DNA from: Saccharospirillum sp043196875
Lineage (GTDB): Bacteria; Pseudomonadota; Gammaproteobacteria; Pseudomonadales; Natronospirillaceae
Assembly (NCBI RefSeq): GCF_043196875.1
Contig: NZ_JBEBMX010000001.1
Coordinates: forward strand, 806,001 to 870,000
Direction: 5' to 3'
Length of the DNA: 64,000 nucleotides
The notes beneath the pieces were generated by a model that saw nothing but the letters and a program-made list of their open reading frames with translations, made no database searches and was not told the origin of the DNA. Position numbers and translations under genes: made by a program. Of the stretch, positions 8,253 through 16,644 are shown in pieces; positions within the stretch are counted from its first letter, which is position 1; the number at the start of each line of letters is the position of its first letter.

Positions 8253-9067
8253 GATTCGGATGTCGCTTTGGGTTGGCGCTGCGCCAGGCGCATTACCAGC
8301 AGAATCAAACCAATAACACTCAGCGAAATCACCGTGGTCAGCGTGCCCAAGGCATAAAGCACCGGGCTGGTGACGTTGGTGGTCATGGCAAAGAGTTCCA
8401 GCGGCAGCGTATTAAAACTGCCCGAGGTCATCAGTGTACGCGCGAATTCATCGTAGCTGAGGGTAAAACCAAACAACGCCACGCCAAGCAGGCTCGGCGC
8501 CAACAAGGGCAATAAAATGTAACGGAAGGTCTGCCAGTGCGAAGCGCCTAGATCGGCCGAGGCCATCTCATAACTGGCATCGAAACGATTGAACACCGCA
8601 AACATAATCAGCAGGCCGAAGGGCAGCGTCCAGGTCAGATGCGAACCAAAACCGGAACTGAACCAGGCCGGCGTCCACTCCAAACGATCGAACATCAAAC
8701 CGATGCCCAGGCTGATCAAAATGGACGGAATAATCAGGCTGGCAAGCGTCAGATAAAACAGCACGCCGCTGCCTTTAAAGCGCTTGCGAAACGCCAGGCC
8801 GGCGAGCAGCGAAAACACCACCGTGCAGATCATTACCGCCAAACCGAGCAACAGCGACCGCGTTAAGGCGGTGCCAAAATTACCCACCGCCTGGGCCTGA
8901 AAGAGTTGCCCAAACCAATGCACGGAGACACCGCGCATCGGGAAGGTCAGACCGCCATCCGGGCCTTGGAAAGAGAGAATGGCAATAGTCAGCGTCGGGC
9001 CGTACAGAAACAGCACGAAGAGTCCGAAAAAAGCCGCGAGCAGATAAAAACTGAGCGATCGTTTCAT
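8249..9067 (-). CDS. ABC transporter permease, PotC/YdcV-like
   Basis: An inner-membrane permease of the spermidine/putrescine-type (PotC) group, 272 residues with about six membrane spans. The cytoplasmic coupling loop that docks the ATPase reads EMASADLGASHWQTFRYILLPLL, the EAA motif of this family. The N-terminus has the short first helix typical of PotC. It pairs with the next upstream permease, 1 bp away, and overlaps the racemase gene. Substrate prediction from the PotC label is weak: these importers take polyamines, amino acids, opines and other organic cations or acids. Confidence 0.85.
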   Translation of the reverse strand: MKRSLSFYLLAAFFGLFVLFLYGPTLTIAILSFQGPDGGLTFPMRGVSVHWFGQLFQAQAVGNFGTALTRSLLLGLAVMICTVVFSLLAGLAFRKRFKGSGVLFYLTLASLIIPSILISLGIGLMFDRLEWTPAWFSSGFGSHLTWTLPFGLLIMFAVFNRFDASYEMASADLGASHWQTFRYILLPLLAPSLLGVALFGFTLSYDEFARTLMTSGSFNTLPLELFAMTTNVTSPVLYALGTLTTVISLSVIGLILLVMRLAQRQPKATSES

Positions 9068-9068
9068 G

Positions 9069-9923
9069 TCACAGCTCCTTGCGGATATCGACCAGACGGA
9101 AGAGGATCACCAGCATCATCAATACCGTCGCCAGCAACACCACGGCACCGGCCGCCGCTGCAGGATATTGCAGCAAGGAAATCTCGTTGTAGATCATCAT
9201 GCCGACATTGGCGGTAATGCCGCCGCCCATGATTTTCACGGTCACAAAATCGCCCATCACCAGCGTCATCACAAAAATACTGCCGACGATAATGCCCGAC
9301 TTCGACAGCGGCACGACCACGTCGCGCAATACCTGAAAGGCATTGGCACCGGCATCGACCGCGGCTTCAACCAGGCTGCGATCAATGCGCATCATGGAAT
9401 TGAAAATCGGCACCACCATAAAGAGGCTGTACAGATGCACATAGGCCAGCACCACGGCGAAATCGCTGTACAACAAAAAGGTCAGCGGCTGGTCGATAAT
9501 GCCTGCTGACATCAACGAAGAATTCACCAAACCATTACGACCGAGTAACGGAATCCAGGAAATCATGCGGATGATATTGGAGGTAAAAAACGGCACCGTG
9601 CAGATCAGAAAACAGATCGTCTGCGCCTTCACCGAATGAATATGAAAGGCCAGAAAATAAGCCACGGTAAAACCAATCGCCAGGGTGAAAAACCAGGCCA
9701 AAAAGGCAAACTGAAAAGTATTGATATAGGCCTTAAGCGTGACCGGTGAGGTCAGCAAATAAGCGTAGTTATCGAAGATAAAATCGGGAATCAGCGAGTA
9801 GGCGTTGTAGTTCCAGAAACTGACGATGCCGATAACGATGATCGGAAACACCAGAAAGGCCAACAGCACCAAGGTCAGTGGTGAAGCCTGCCAATAGGCG
9901 TGCAGATTTTTGGTTGCCGACAT
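9069..9923 (-). CDS. ABC transporter permease, PotB-like
   Basis: This is the partner inner-membrane permease, about 284 residues from the ATG at 9923. An in-frame ATG at 9947 would add eight residues but lacks a ribosome site, whereas GGATAAGG precedes 9923. Six spans are visible. The EAA-type loop is EAAVDAGANAFQVLRDVVVPLS, and the periplasmic start LVFPIIVIGIVSFWNY is typical of PotB. It lies 84 bp downstream of the binding-protein gene and 1 bp before the PotC-like gene. Confidence 0.85.
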   Translation of the reverse strand: MSATKNLHAYWQASPLTLVLLAFLVFPIIVIGIVSFWNYNAYSLIPDFIFDNYAYLLTSPVTLKAYINTFQFAFLAWFFTLAIGFTVAYFLAFHIHSVKAQTICFLICTVPFFTSNIIRMISWIPLLGRNGLVNSSLMSAGIIDQPLTFLLYSDFAVVLAYVHLYSLFMVVPIFNSMMRIDRSLVEAAVDAGANAFQVLRDVVVPLSKSGIIVGSIFVMTLVMGDFVTVKIMGGGITANVGMMIYNEISLLQYPAAAAGAVVLLATVLMMLVILFRLVDIRKEL

Positions 9924-10007
9924 AGCCTTATCCCGAGCAAAAATCATTCAAAAAAAGAGGCCGCCGATGCTGACCAGCCAGACACCGGCGCCTCAGACAT
10001 CAGCGCC

Positions 10008-11357
10008 TTAGGAAACGATAAATTCGTTCCACTTGCGCACCATGTACTGGTTCTCGTCCATCACCGAGTTCCAGCAGGCGACACTGCCCATGCGGTCTTC
10101 ATAGGAGCCACCGTCGCGCACCGCACCGGCGGTTTCCATGATATCGCCGCTCGGGCTCAAAATGTCGCCCTGGGCTTCGCGACCTTCCATCCAGTAACCC
10201 CATTCGTCGTCGCTCATGTACTGCTTGGACGTTTCCGGTGCCGCGCTGTAGTAACCCTGACGATTCAGGTAAGCGCCAACCCAGCCCGACAGATACCAGT
10301 CGATGTATTCGTAGGCTGCATCCAATTCCAGACCGGACAGATGACCGGCGATGCCCAAGCCACCACCCCAGGCACGGTAGCCTTCCTGCAGCGGCTGGTA
10401 ACGGCAGGCGATGCCCTGACTGCGCACCGCAGCCACAGCCGGTGACCACATGCTCTGAATAACCACCTCGCCCGATGCCATCAAATTCACCGACTCATCG
10501 AAGGTCTTCCAGAAGGCGCGGAACTGGCCGTCGCGTTTGGCGGCTTTTAAGATTTCGATGGTCTGATCGATCTCAGCGCGGGTCATATTGCCCTTGTCGC
10601 CGTAAGTGATTTCACCCATGGCTTCGCAGATCATCGCCGCATCCATAATGCCGATGGACGGCACGTTGATCAGCGAGGTCTGGCCTTTAAAAGCCGGGTC
10701 CATGATGTCGGCCCAGGAAGTGATCGGACGGTCGATCAGGTCGGGACGAATGCCCAGGGTATCGGCGTTATAAATAGTCGGAATCAGCGTCATCCAGTTG
10801 GTCGGACCATCGGCAAAGGTGGTCGCATCCTGGCTCGGTACGAAACCGACGGTGTGCGGCGCGGTGCCTTGAGCGATCTCGGAATCTTCAGTCAGACGAC
10901 CGGTAATAAACAGCTGGGAAATCTTGTCGTAATTGCTCAGTCGGCTGACGTCCAACGGCTGCATCACGCCGGACGGATAAACCTTCTTACAAATCCAGTA
11001 TTCAATGTCGGCGATGTCGTAAGAATTCGGCTGAGTCACCGCACGCTGAGTCACGCTGTCGGAATCGAGCGAGGTCAGTTGCAGATTGAAACCCAAATCT
11101 TCCTTACATTTTTCGGCGATGGCGTTGAGGTTGGAAACACCGGTACCGAACTGACGCAGGGTGACGTTCTGAATGTTCTGCGCCCAGATCATCGGGAAAC
11201 CAGTTACCGCCGCTACACCGGCACCGGCGGCGCCTTTTAATACCGAACGACGCGACAGGCCGCTGCTGGTTTTACTGGTTACGCTTTCAGTTTCAGTCGG
11301 GTTAACGCCGCTGTCGTCCGGCGTGTTGTCGAGCTTGGTTGGGTCTTGATCGTTCAT
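10008..11357 (-). CDS. Tat-exported extracellular solute-binding protein (PotD/PotF-like)
   Basis: This is the periplasmic binding component of the importer, 449 residues. A hydrophilic N-terminus of about 34 residues precedes a twin-arginine signal, SRRSVLKGAAGAG (RR at 36-37), ending near FPMIWAQ. So it should be exported folded by Tat, unlike the Sec-exported siderophore binder. The mature part has the type-2 binding-protein organisation of spermidine/putrescine binders (SLDSDSVTQRAVTQPNSYDIADIE; VVIQSMWSPAV). It is considerably longer than PotD (about 350), so the ligand may be larger or different. Confidence 0.83.
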   Translation of the reverse strand: MNDQDPTKLDNTPDDSGVNPTETESVTSKTSSGLSRRSVLKGAAGAGVAAVTGFPMIWAQNIQNVTLRQFGTGVSNLNAIAEKCKEDLGFNLQLTSLDSDSVTQRAVTQPNSYDIADIEYWICKKVYPSGVMQPLDVSRLSNYDKISQLFITGRLTEDSEIAQGTAPHTVGFVPSQDATTFADGPTNWMTLIPTIYNADTLGIRPDLIDRPITSWADIMDPAFKGQTSLINVPSIGIMDAAMICEAMGEITYGDKGNMTRAEIDQTIEILKAAKRDGQFRAFWKTFDESVNLMASGEVVIQSMWSPAVAAVRSQGIACRYQPLQEGYRAWGGGLGIAGHLSGLELDAAYEYIDWYLSGWVGAYLNRQGYYSAAPETSKQYMSDDEWGYWMEGREAQGDILSPSGDIMETAGAVRDGGSYEDRMGSVACWNSVMDENQYMVRKWNEFIVS

Positions 11358-11396
11358 CGGTTGGATCCTCGGGGTCAGGGTTCTTGTCAGGTTCTC

Positions 11397-12419
11397 TTAT
11401 TGGGGAGCTTCGAAACGATTGACGGCCGCGCGGTCCCAGTGAAGGACCACGCGTTGTTCTGGTGCTACCACCGCCGCATCCAACTGCGCTTCGGGCAAGT
11501 AGCACATCACCGCCTGGCCGTCGTCCAGGCGGGCTTCGACGAAGTAAAATTGCGCCTGGAATTCCACATCGACGATGGTGGCTTCGACACGGGCGCTGGG
11601 TTCGGGGAGGTCGGTTTGAGGCGCGGCAATTCCGAGTCGGTCGGCGCGAATGGAGAAGCGACTGCTTTCTCCTGCCAGGGGCTCAGCACCGGGCGTCAGG
11701 ACGTTATGACCGCCAATAAAGTGCGCTACAAAAGGCGACGCCGGTGCTTCAAAAATGCTGCGCGGATGACCGCTTTGTTCGATCACGCCATCGTTCATCA
11801 CCACCGCCAGATCGGCTAAGGCAAAGGCTTCTTCCTGGGAGTGCGTGACGTGAATAAAGGTCAGCCCCAGGTCGCGCTGCAACTGCTTCAATTCCTTGCG
11901 CATCTGAATGCGCAAAAACGGATCGAGCGCCGACAAAGGTTCATCGAGCAACACCACTTCCGGGCGACAGATCAGCGCCCGCGCCAAGGCGATGCGTTGT
12001 TGCTGACCACCGGATAACTGCGTCGGCAATTTATCAGCGTGCTGACTCATATTGACCAGCTCGAGCATTTCATCGGCCGCACGGTGACGCTCGCTTTTTG
12101 ATTGGCCGGCGATCTTCAAGCCATAGGCAACATTGTCGCGACACGACAGATGCGGAAACAGCGCGTAGTTTTGGAACATCATGGCGGTGCCGCGCTGGCG
12201 CGGTGAACGATCGGTGACGTTGCGGTTGTTGAGCAGAATGTCGCCATCGCTCACCACTTCGTGGCCGGCGATCATGCGCAAAGTCGTGCTCTTGCCGCAG
12301 CCGCTGGGGCCGAGCAAACAGCAATAACTGCCATCGGGAATGCGCAAATTAATGCCGTCGACGGCGGTCTGGCCGTCATACGCCTTGGTCAGTTTTACCA
12401 GCTCGACCGATCCTGCCAT
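11397..12419 (-). CDS. ABC transporter ATP-binding protein, PotA/PotG-like
   Basis: ATPase of the importer and first gene of the operon, 340 residues. It shows Walker A GPSGCGKST at about 37-45, FQNYALFPHL at the Q-loop, signature QLSGGQQQR near 137, Walker B VVLLDEPLSALD and H-loop VTHSQEEA. A C-terminal TOBE domain follows after about residue 240. The ATG at 12419 is chosen: MAGSVELVKLTKAY is the normal N-terminus and GAGG lies about 9 nt upstream. A palindrome shared with the divergent gntR gene sits 17-34 bp before this start. Confidence 0.88.
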   Translation of the reverse strand: MAGSVELVKLTKAYDGQTAVDGINLRIPDGSYCCLLGPSGCGKSTTLRMIAGHEVVSDGDILLNNRNVTDRSPRQRGTAMMFQNYALFPHLSCRDNVAYGLKIAGQSKSERHRAADEMLELVNMSQHADKLPTQLSGGQQQRIALARALICRPEVVLLDEPLSALDPFLRIQMRKELKQLQRDLGLTFIHVTHSQEEAFALADLAVVMNDGVIEQSGHPRSIFEAPASPFVAHFIGGHNVLTPGAEPLAGESSRFSIRADRLGIAAPQTDLPEPSARVEATIVDVEFQAQFYFVEARLDDGQAVMCYLPEAQLDAAVVAPEQRVVLHWDRAAVNRFEAPQ

Positions 12420-12435
12420 CTCAATGCGCCTCAGA

Positions 12436-12453
12436 TAAATTGTTAGCAATTGA
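12436..12453. promoter_or_regulatory. putative GntR operator, copy B (importer side)
   Basis: The sequence AATTGTTAGCAATT (12438-12451) is an imperfect palindrome matching 14 of 18 positions of copy A at 12651-12668. It lies 17-34 bp before the ATPase start, where bound regulator would block transcription or translation. Assignment to the adjacent GntR protein is inferred from the pairing of the two sites. Confidence 0.55.
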
Positions 12454-12650
12454 TGGCAGATTTATTGCAACTGCAGTGCCAGCCGCAAAGCACTGACCTA
12501 AGCGCCTGAGTTGTAAGGGTTTTTCGATTGAAACCTGACCAGAAGGCCATCTAAAGCGGGGTGGATACGCCGATAGCGGGCGCACAGAGATGTGACTTTT
12601 TTGAGCCAAAATCGGGCGCGCTGCCCGCTTTCGGTGCCAAAAAAGCTCAA

Positions 12651-12668
12651 AAAATTGTTAACAATTTT
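12651..12668. promoter_or_regulatory. putative GntR operator, copy A (perfect 18-bp palindrome)
   Basis: AAAATTGTTAACAATTTT is perfectly self-complementary and ends 34 bp before the gntR ATG. Its GT-TA-AC core fits the general GT..AC layout of FadR/FCD-type operators, although the central pair differs from the FadR consensus. A related copy lies on the importer side of the same gap. Confidence 0.65.
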
Positions 12669-12702
12669 GAAGCGCCTTCTTGGACTTTTTCCAGGTGAGA
12701 CT

Positions 12703-13404
12703 ATGAAGCCAGCCAACAAAGCCAGTGAAATTGATCGCATCGTCGCCACCATCGACCGGGCTGTGGCGGAGCAACGTTTGCCGCCAGGCACGCGTTTGGT
12801 AGAAGCGCAATTAGTAGAAAGCCTGAACGCCAATCGCAACCATGTACGAGTGGCGCTGCAACGGCTGGCATTAAAACGTATCGTCAGCATTGAGCCGAAT
12901 AAAGGCGCCAGCATCGCCCAGCCGTCGGTGGAAGAAGCGCGTGCGGTGTTTGCCGCACGCTCGGTCATTGAGCGCGGCATTATCGAAATTCTGGTGAGTC
13001 GGCGCGGTGCTTTAAACCTGGCATTACTGCGCAAACAGCGCGACCAGGAACAGGCGGCCATTGAACGCGGCCAGCGCGAGGCGATCATCCGCGAGTCGGG
13101 CCAGTTTCATTTATTGCTGGCGCGGCTGGCGGGCAATCCGGTGTTGGAAGACGTATTGAAAGATCTGATCACGCGCAGTTCGTTGATCATTTCGTTGTAC
13201 CAGCGCCACAGCGATCCGCAATGCGGCTGTGACGAACACGGTGACATCATCACGGCCATCGAAAGCCGTGATCCCCAGCCGGCCATCCAATGCATGCGCC
13301 ATCATCTGAACGATTTAGAGCAACATTTGAATCTGGATTTCTGGGAAACGCGCAGCGTTGATCTGCGCGCTGCTCTCAGTCCTGTCGATCCAACTGAGCT
13401 TTGA
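12703..13404 (+). CDS. GntR-family transcriptional regulator with FCD ligand domain
   Basis: A DNA-binding regulator of the FadR/FCD subfamily, 233 residues. The winged helix (about 12-80) includes LPPGTRLVEAQLVESLNANRNHVRVALQRLALKR. The helical FCD effector domain (about 90-215) starts EARAVFAARSVIERG and carries the conserved His/Asp positions that bind a metal and a small acid in this family. The ATG at 12703 has AGGTGA 5 nt upstream. It is divergent from the importer-racemase operon, with two operator-like palindromes between, so it most likely controls that operon and itself. Its 3' end overlaps the convergent next gene by 29 bp. Confidence 0.88.
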   Translation: MKPANKASEIDRIVATIDRAVAEQRLPPGTRLVEAQLVESLNANRNHVRVALQRLALKRIVSIEPNKGASIAQPSVEEARAVFAARSVIERGIIEILVSRRGALNLALLRKQRDQEQAAIERGQREAIIRESGQFHLLLARLAGNPVLEDVLKDLITRSSLIISLYQRHSDPQCGCDEHGDIITAIESRDPQPAIQCMRHHLNDLEQHLNLDFWETRSVDLRAALSPVDPTEL

Positions 13405-14224
13405 AATGATCCAGCAGGCGGTGACGACCATAGCGCTCGCCGACCATGTCCTCGGCCATGGCGGTCAGAAAGAAACGCGCTGGGCCACTGATCGAACGCG
13501 GTGCTAAAGGCAGCACCTTTAACAGCAGGCGACGAATCCAGTCAGGCAGATGGGTGACTCTTGCCGGTCGCTGCATGGCGGTGAACGCCAATTGCGCCAA
13601 CTGATTCTGGGTCAGCACTTCAGGGCCACCGATATCGAGCCAAGCGCGTTGCGCAGTACAGGCTTCGACAATGGCCTGAGCCAGGTCGTCGCCATGAATC
13701 GGGTTTAACTTCAGTTCGCCATCAGCAAACAACCAGACTCGACCGGATTTCGCCATATTAAGAAAGTCCGCCATATCCGAAAAATAACCGGAAGGCGCGA
13801 TCACCGTGCTGGTAATGGACGCCGCCTGCAACCGCTCAACAAAGGCTTGTTTGGCGGCCACCATCGGCACCTGCAACATCCGTTGCGCGCCGATCACATG
13901 CACATAGGCAAAGTGCGGCACGCCCGCAGCCAACGCTGCTTCAAGCAGATTGAGGTTGGCCTGATAGTCGACATCCCAATAATCCAGCCCATCTTTTTGC
14001 CGGGTAATACCCAGGCTCGACACCACCAGATCGACCTGATCGAAATGCCCACTCAGTGTTTCCGGCTGGGTGGCTTCGGCCACCACTAACTGATGCGCGC
14101 CCAGATCGGCGGCTCGGTTGGCATCGCGCACCAGCGCTTTAACCTGCCATCCGGCCTGCGCAAAATGACTGACCAGATAACGCCCCAGATAACCGGTGGC
14201 TCCGGCAATAAAGACGGTCTTCAT
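13376..14224 (-). CDS. atypical SDR, NAD(P)-binding protein
   Basis: An NmrA/YwnB-like NAD(P)-binding protein of about 282 residues. The nucleotide motif GATGYLGRYL lies near the N-terminus, followed by VKALVRDANRA; R after the second strand suggests NADP(H). The classical YxxxK catalytic pair is not evident (SYVHVIGA-like region instead), so it may be a non-catalytic sensor or an epimerase/reductase of unknown substrate. The ATG at 14224 has GGAG 6 nt upstream. It is convergent with gntR, overlapping it by 29 bp, and divergent from a LysE exporter. Confidence 0.75.
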   Translation of the reverse strand: MKTVFIAGATGYLGRYLVSHFAQAGWQVKALVRDANRAADLGAHQLVVAEATQPETLSGHFDQVDLVVSSLGITRQKDGLDYWDVDYQANLNLLEAALAAGVPHFAYVHVIGAQRMLQVPMVAAKQAFVERLQAASITSTVIAPSGYFSDMADFLNMAKSGRVWLFADGELKLNPIHGDDLAQAIVEACTAQRAWLDIGGPEVLTQNQLAQLAFTAMQRPARVTHLPDWIRRLLLKVLPLAPRSISGPARFFLTAMAEDMVGERYGRHRLLDHFKAQLDRQD

Positions 14225-14356
14225 TGTTGTCTCCATGGCTGTAAACGCCTGCATCAACGCAGATCACCGCTTAGCGCTTGCCGCAACCGATGATAAGCTC
14301 GATCATAAAGGTCGCACCGCCCACCTGAGTTGATATCGCTCAATACGGAGAACCCT

Positions 14357-14989
14357 ATGCTCGGCATTAATGATCTGTGGCTGTTTATGCTGTCCGGCAT
14401 CCTGCTCAACATCCTGCCCGGGCCCGATTCGCTGTACATCATCAGCCGCAGCGCCGGCCAGGGTTTTAAGGCCGGTTCGGCCGCTGCACTCGGCATTGGC
14501 AGTGGCACCTTTGTGCATATCTTGGCCGCAGCTCTGGGTTTATCAGCCATACTAGCGACCTCGGCCACCGCCTTTATGGTGGTGAAAATCGTCGGCGCGC
14601 TCTACCTGATCAGCATCGCCATTAGCATGATCCTCAGTCGTGCCCAGCCAACCTCCAAGGTCGCAGCGGTTCAACCGATGCCACTGCGCCGCATCTTTCG
14701 GCAGGGTTTTTTGACCAATGTGCTGAACCCAAAAGTGGCGCTGTTTTTCCTCGCCTTTGTGCCCCAGTTCATCGACCCGGCATCCACCCAAAAAGCCTTG
14801 GCGTTTATCGTGCTCGGGCTGATTTTTAATCTGAACGGCATGATCTGGTGTCATCTGCTTGCCTGGTCGAGCGCACACGCCAGCCGCCGGGTAAAACAAA
14901 ACCCGCGGCTGACACTGTGGCTGAACCGCTTGGCCGGCACTTTATTTGGCTACTTCGGCATCAAGCTGGCGTTTAGCGCTCAGTCGTGA
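14357..14989 (+). CDS. LysE/RhtB-family amino-acid exporter (first of three)
   Basis: An inner-membrane exporter of the RhtB type, 210 residues with six predicted spans. The family signature near the start is NILPGPDSLYIISRSAGQGFKAG, and the second conserved block is GFLTNVLNPKVALFFLAFVPQF. Members export homoserine, threonine, leucine, lysine or related metabolites; the substrate is not predictable here. The ATG at 14357 has GGAG 9 nt before it. It is convergent with the next gene, the stops being adjacent. Confidence 0.85.
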   Translation: MLGINDLWLFMLSGILLNILPGPDSLYIISRSAGQGFKAGSAAALGIGSGTFVHILAAALGLSAILATSATAFMVVKIVGALYLISIAISMILSRAQPTSKVAAVQPMPLRRIFRQGFLTNVLNPKVALFFLAFVPQFIDPASTQKALAFIVLGLIFNLNGMIWCHLLAWSSAHASRRVKQNPRLTLWLNRLAGTLFGYFGIKLAFSAQS

Positions 14990-15967
14990 TCAGGGCTTAA
15001 GCAGAATCTTGCCCTGACGGCCGGCGGTCAAAGAAGCATCGATCGCCGCGCCGACCTGATCCAGAGTGAAATCGCCACCCGACGGCAGATGCAATTTGCC
15101 AGCGGCCGCCAGTTGCAACAGCTCACCGATCAAACGACCTTTTTCTTCGCCGCTCATCTCACCCATAACCCGCGCACCCCAGAAACCGGTGACGGTGATA
15201 TGACGGCTGATGATGTTGCCGGCGTTCAGCGACAACGGCACACCGGTAGCGGTACCAAAAACGCTCAGTACGCCATCAAGGCCAAGCAGGTCAGCGACAT
15301 CGGCAACCACGGGACCACCGACCGAATCGATCGCCGCACGCGCGCCTTTTTCACCCAGCACCGCCAGGGCCTGGTTTTTCCAATCGTCTTCTTCGGTGCT
15401 GAATACCGCATCGACACCAAAGGCTTCCATTTCCGCCTTGGCTTGCGCACGACGCACCAGGTTCAGAACCTTGATGCCGCGTTCGCGCGCCATGCCGACC
15501 ATCAGTTTGCCGACGGTGCCGTTGGCGGCGGTTTGCACCAGCCAATCGCCTGCTTTGAGCGGCAGTTGTTCAAGCAGCGCCAACGCCGACAGCGGCATGG
15601 CCAGCAATTGCGAACCGACTTCGTCGGACACCGCATCGGGCAGCGGCACAATGCCAGCGGCTGACACGACAAAACTTTCGGCCCAGGCGCCAGGTACACC
15701 GGCAGCGGCAATGCGCTGACCAATCAGTTTTTCATCGACACCAGCGCCCACAGCTTCGACCACACCGGCGGCTTCTGAACCGGCGGTGGCGGGCAGTTCC
15801 GGCTTGTAACCGTAGGAGCCACGAATGGTCCACAAATCGTGGTTGTGAATGGGCGACAGGCTCATGCGCACGCGCACCTGGCCGGCGGCCGGTTCGGGCT
15901 GGGCTTCGTCGGTGACGCGGACGACATCAACCGGGGTTCCGAAGGTTGTGTAAGTAACGGCTTTCAT
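14990..15967 (-). CDS. zinc-independent medium-chain dehydrogenase/reductase
   Basis: An MDR-superfamily oxidoreductase of 325 residues, most like quinone oxidoreductases and trans-2-enoyl reductases. The GroES-like N-terminal domain (HNHDLWTIRGSYGYKPELPATAGSEAAG) lacks the cysteine zinc ligands of alcohol dehydrogenases. The Rossmann region has NGTVGKLMVGMARERGIKVLNLVRR, with AANGTVG as the dinucleotide loop. It probably reduces an enoyl, quinone or unsaturated carbonyl with NADPH. It stands alone, convergent with the LysE gene and divergent from a cupin gene. Confidence 0.8.
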   Translation of the reverse strand: MKAVTYTTFGTPVDVVRVTDEAQPEPAAGQVRVRMSLSPIHNHDLWTIRGSYGYKPELPATAGSEAAGVVEAVGAGVDEKLIGQRIAAAGVPGAWAESFVVSAAGIVPLPDAVSDEVGSQLLAMPLSALALLEQLPLKAGDWLVQTAANGTVGKLMVGMARERGIKVLNLVRRAQAKAEMEAFGVDAVFSTEEDDWKNQALAVLGEKGARAAIDSVGGPVVADVADLLGLDGVLSVFGTATGVPLSLNAGNIISRHITVTGFWGARVMGEMSGEEKGRLIGELLQLAAAGKLHLPSGGDFTLDQVGAAIDASLTAGRQGKILLKP

Positions 15968-16106
15968 GGCTGACTCCGTAGGTCGCTGATCGTTGCTCCC
16001 TCACTGCGGCCAGCACGGTAAATAACAACCTGACAACAGTCCGTAGAAGCGGAACTTTTCGTCATTATTCGCGTTACAGTAATGCCAACCGCTGCGGAGA
16101 TTACCC

Positions 16107-16592
16107 ATGCCCACCGATGCATCACAGCTTATCAGCCAGGCCATCAACCGACTGGCCGAGGCTAAAACCTACACTCACCCGCTGAACGACCAGGCCAGAC
16201 GCAGCTCCTTTTCACTCGGCGACGCCACCGGCCTGACCCAGCTGGGCATTCATCTGACGCGCGTTGCGCCGGGGGATTATTCGACCGAGCAGCATCGCCA
16301 CCAGCACGTCGATGAATTTATCTATGTGCTGCAAGGTCACGGCGAACTACTCCTCGACCAGCAACGCCAGCCGATTCAGGCCGGTGATTTTATCGGCATG
16401 CCGGCTCAAGGCGCGGCACATGCGCTCTACAACAACAGTGATGACGATCTGATCTATCTGGTCGGCGGCGGTCGCGCCCAGTTCGACGTCTGCGATTACC
16501 CGAACCTGGCCAAACGGCTGTATATCTACAACGCTGAGGATGGTCGCCGAAACGACTTCGTTGCACTGGCAAAGGTCGAGCACAAGGACTAA
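16107..16592 (+). CDS. cupin-fold protein
   Basis: A single-domain cupin of 161 residues. The metal-binding motif 1 appears as HRHQHVDEFIYVLQGHGELLL and motif 2 as GDFIGMPAQGAAHALYN, giving three His and one Glu ligands. Such proteins may be small dioxygenases, isomerases or sugar-binding modules; no substrate can be named. GGAG lies 10 nt before the ATG. An AraC gene follows after about 50 bp on the same strand. Confidence 0.8.
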   Translation: MPTDASQLISQAINRLAEAKTYTHPLNDQARRSSFSLGDATGLTQLGIHLTRVAPGDYSTEQHRHQHVDEFIYVLQGHGELLLDQQRQPIQAGDFIGMPAQGAAHALYNNSDDDLIYLVGGGRAQFDVCDYPNLAKRLYIYNAEDGRRNDFVALAKVEHKD

Positions 16593-16644
16593 CTTGGCTT
16601 CGCCATTTCCACCCGCATGAATGGCTCAGTTACCTGGAGTTTCG

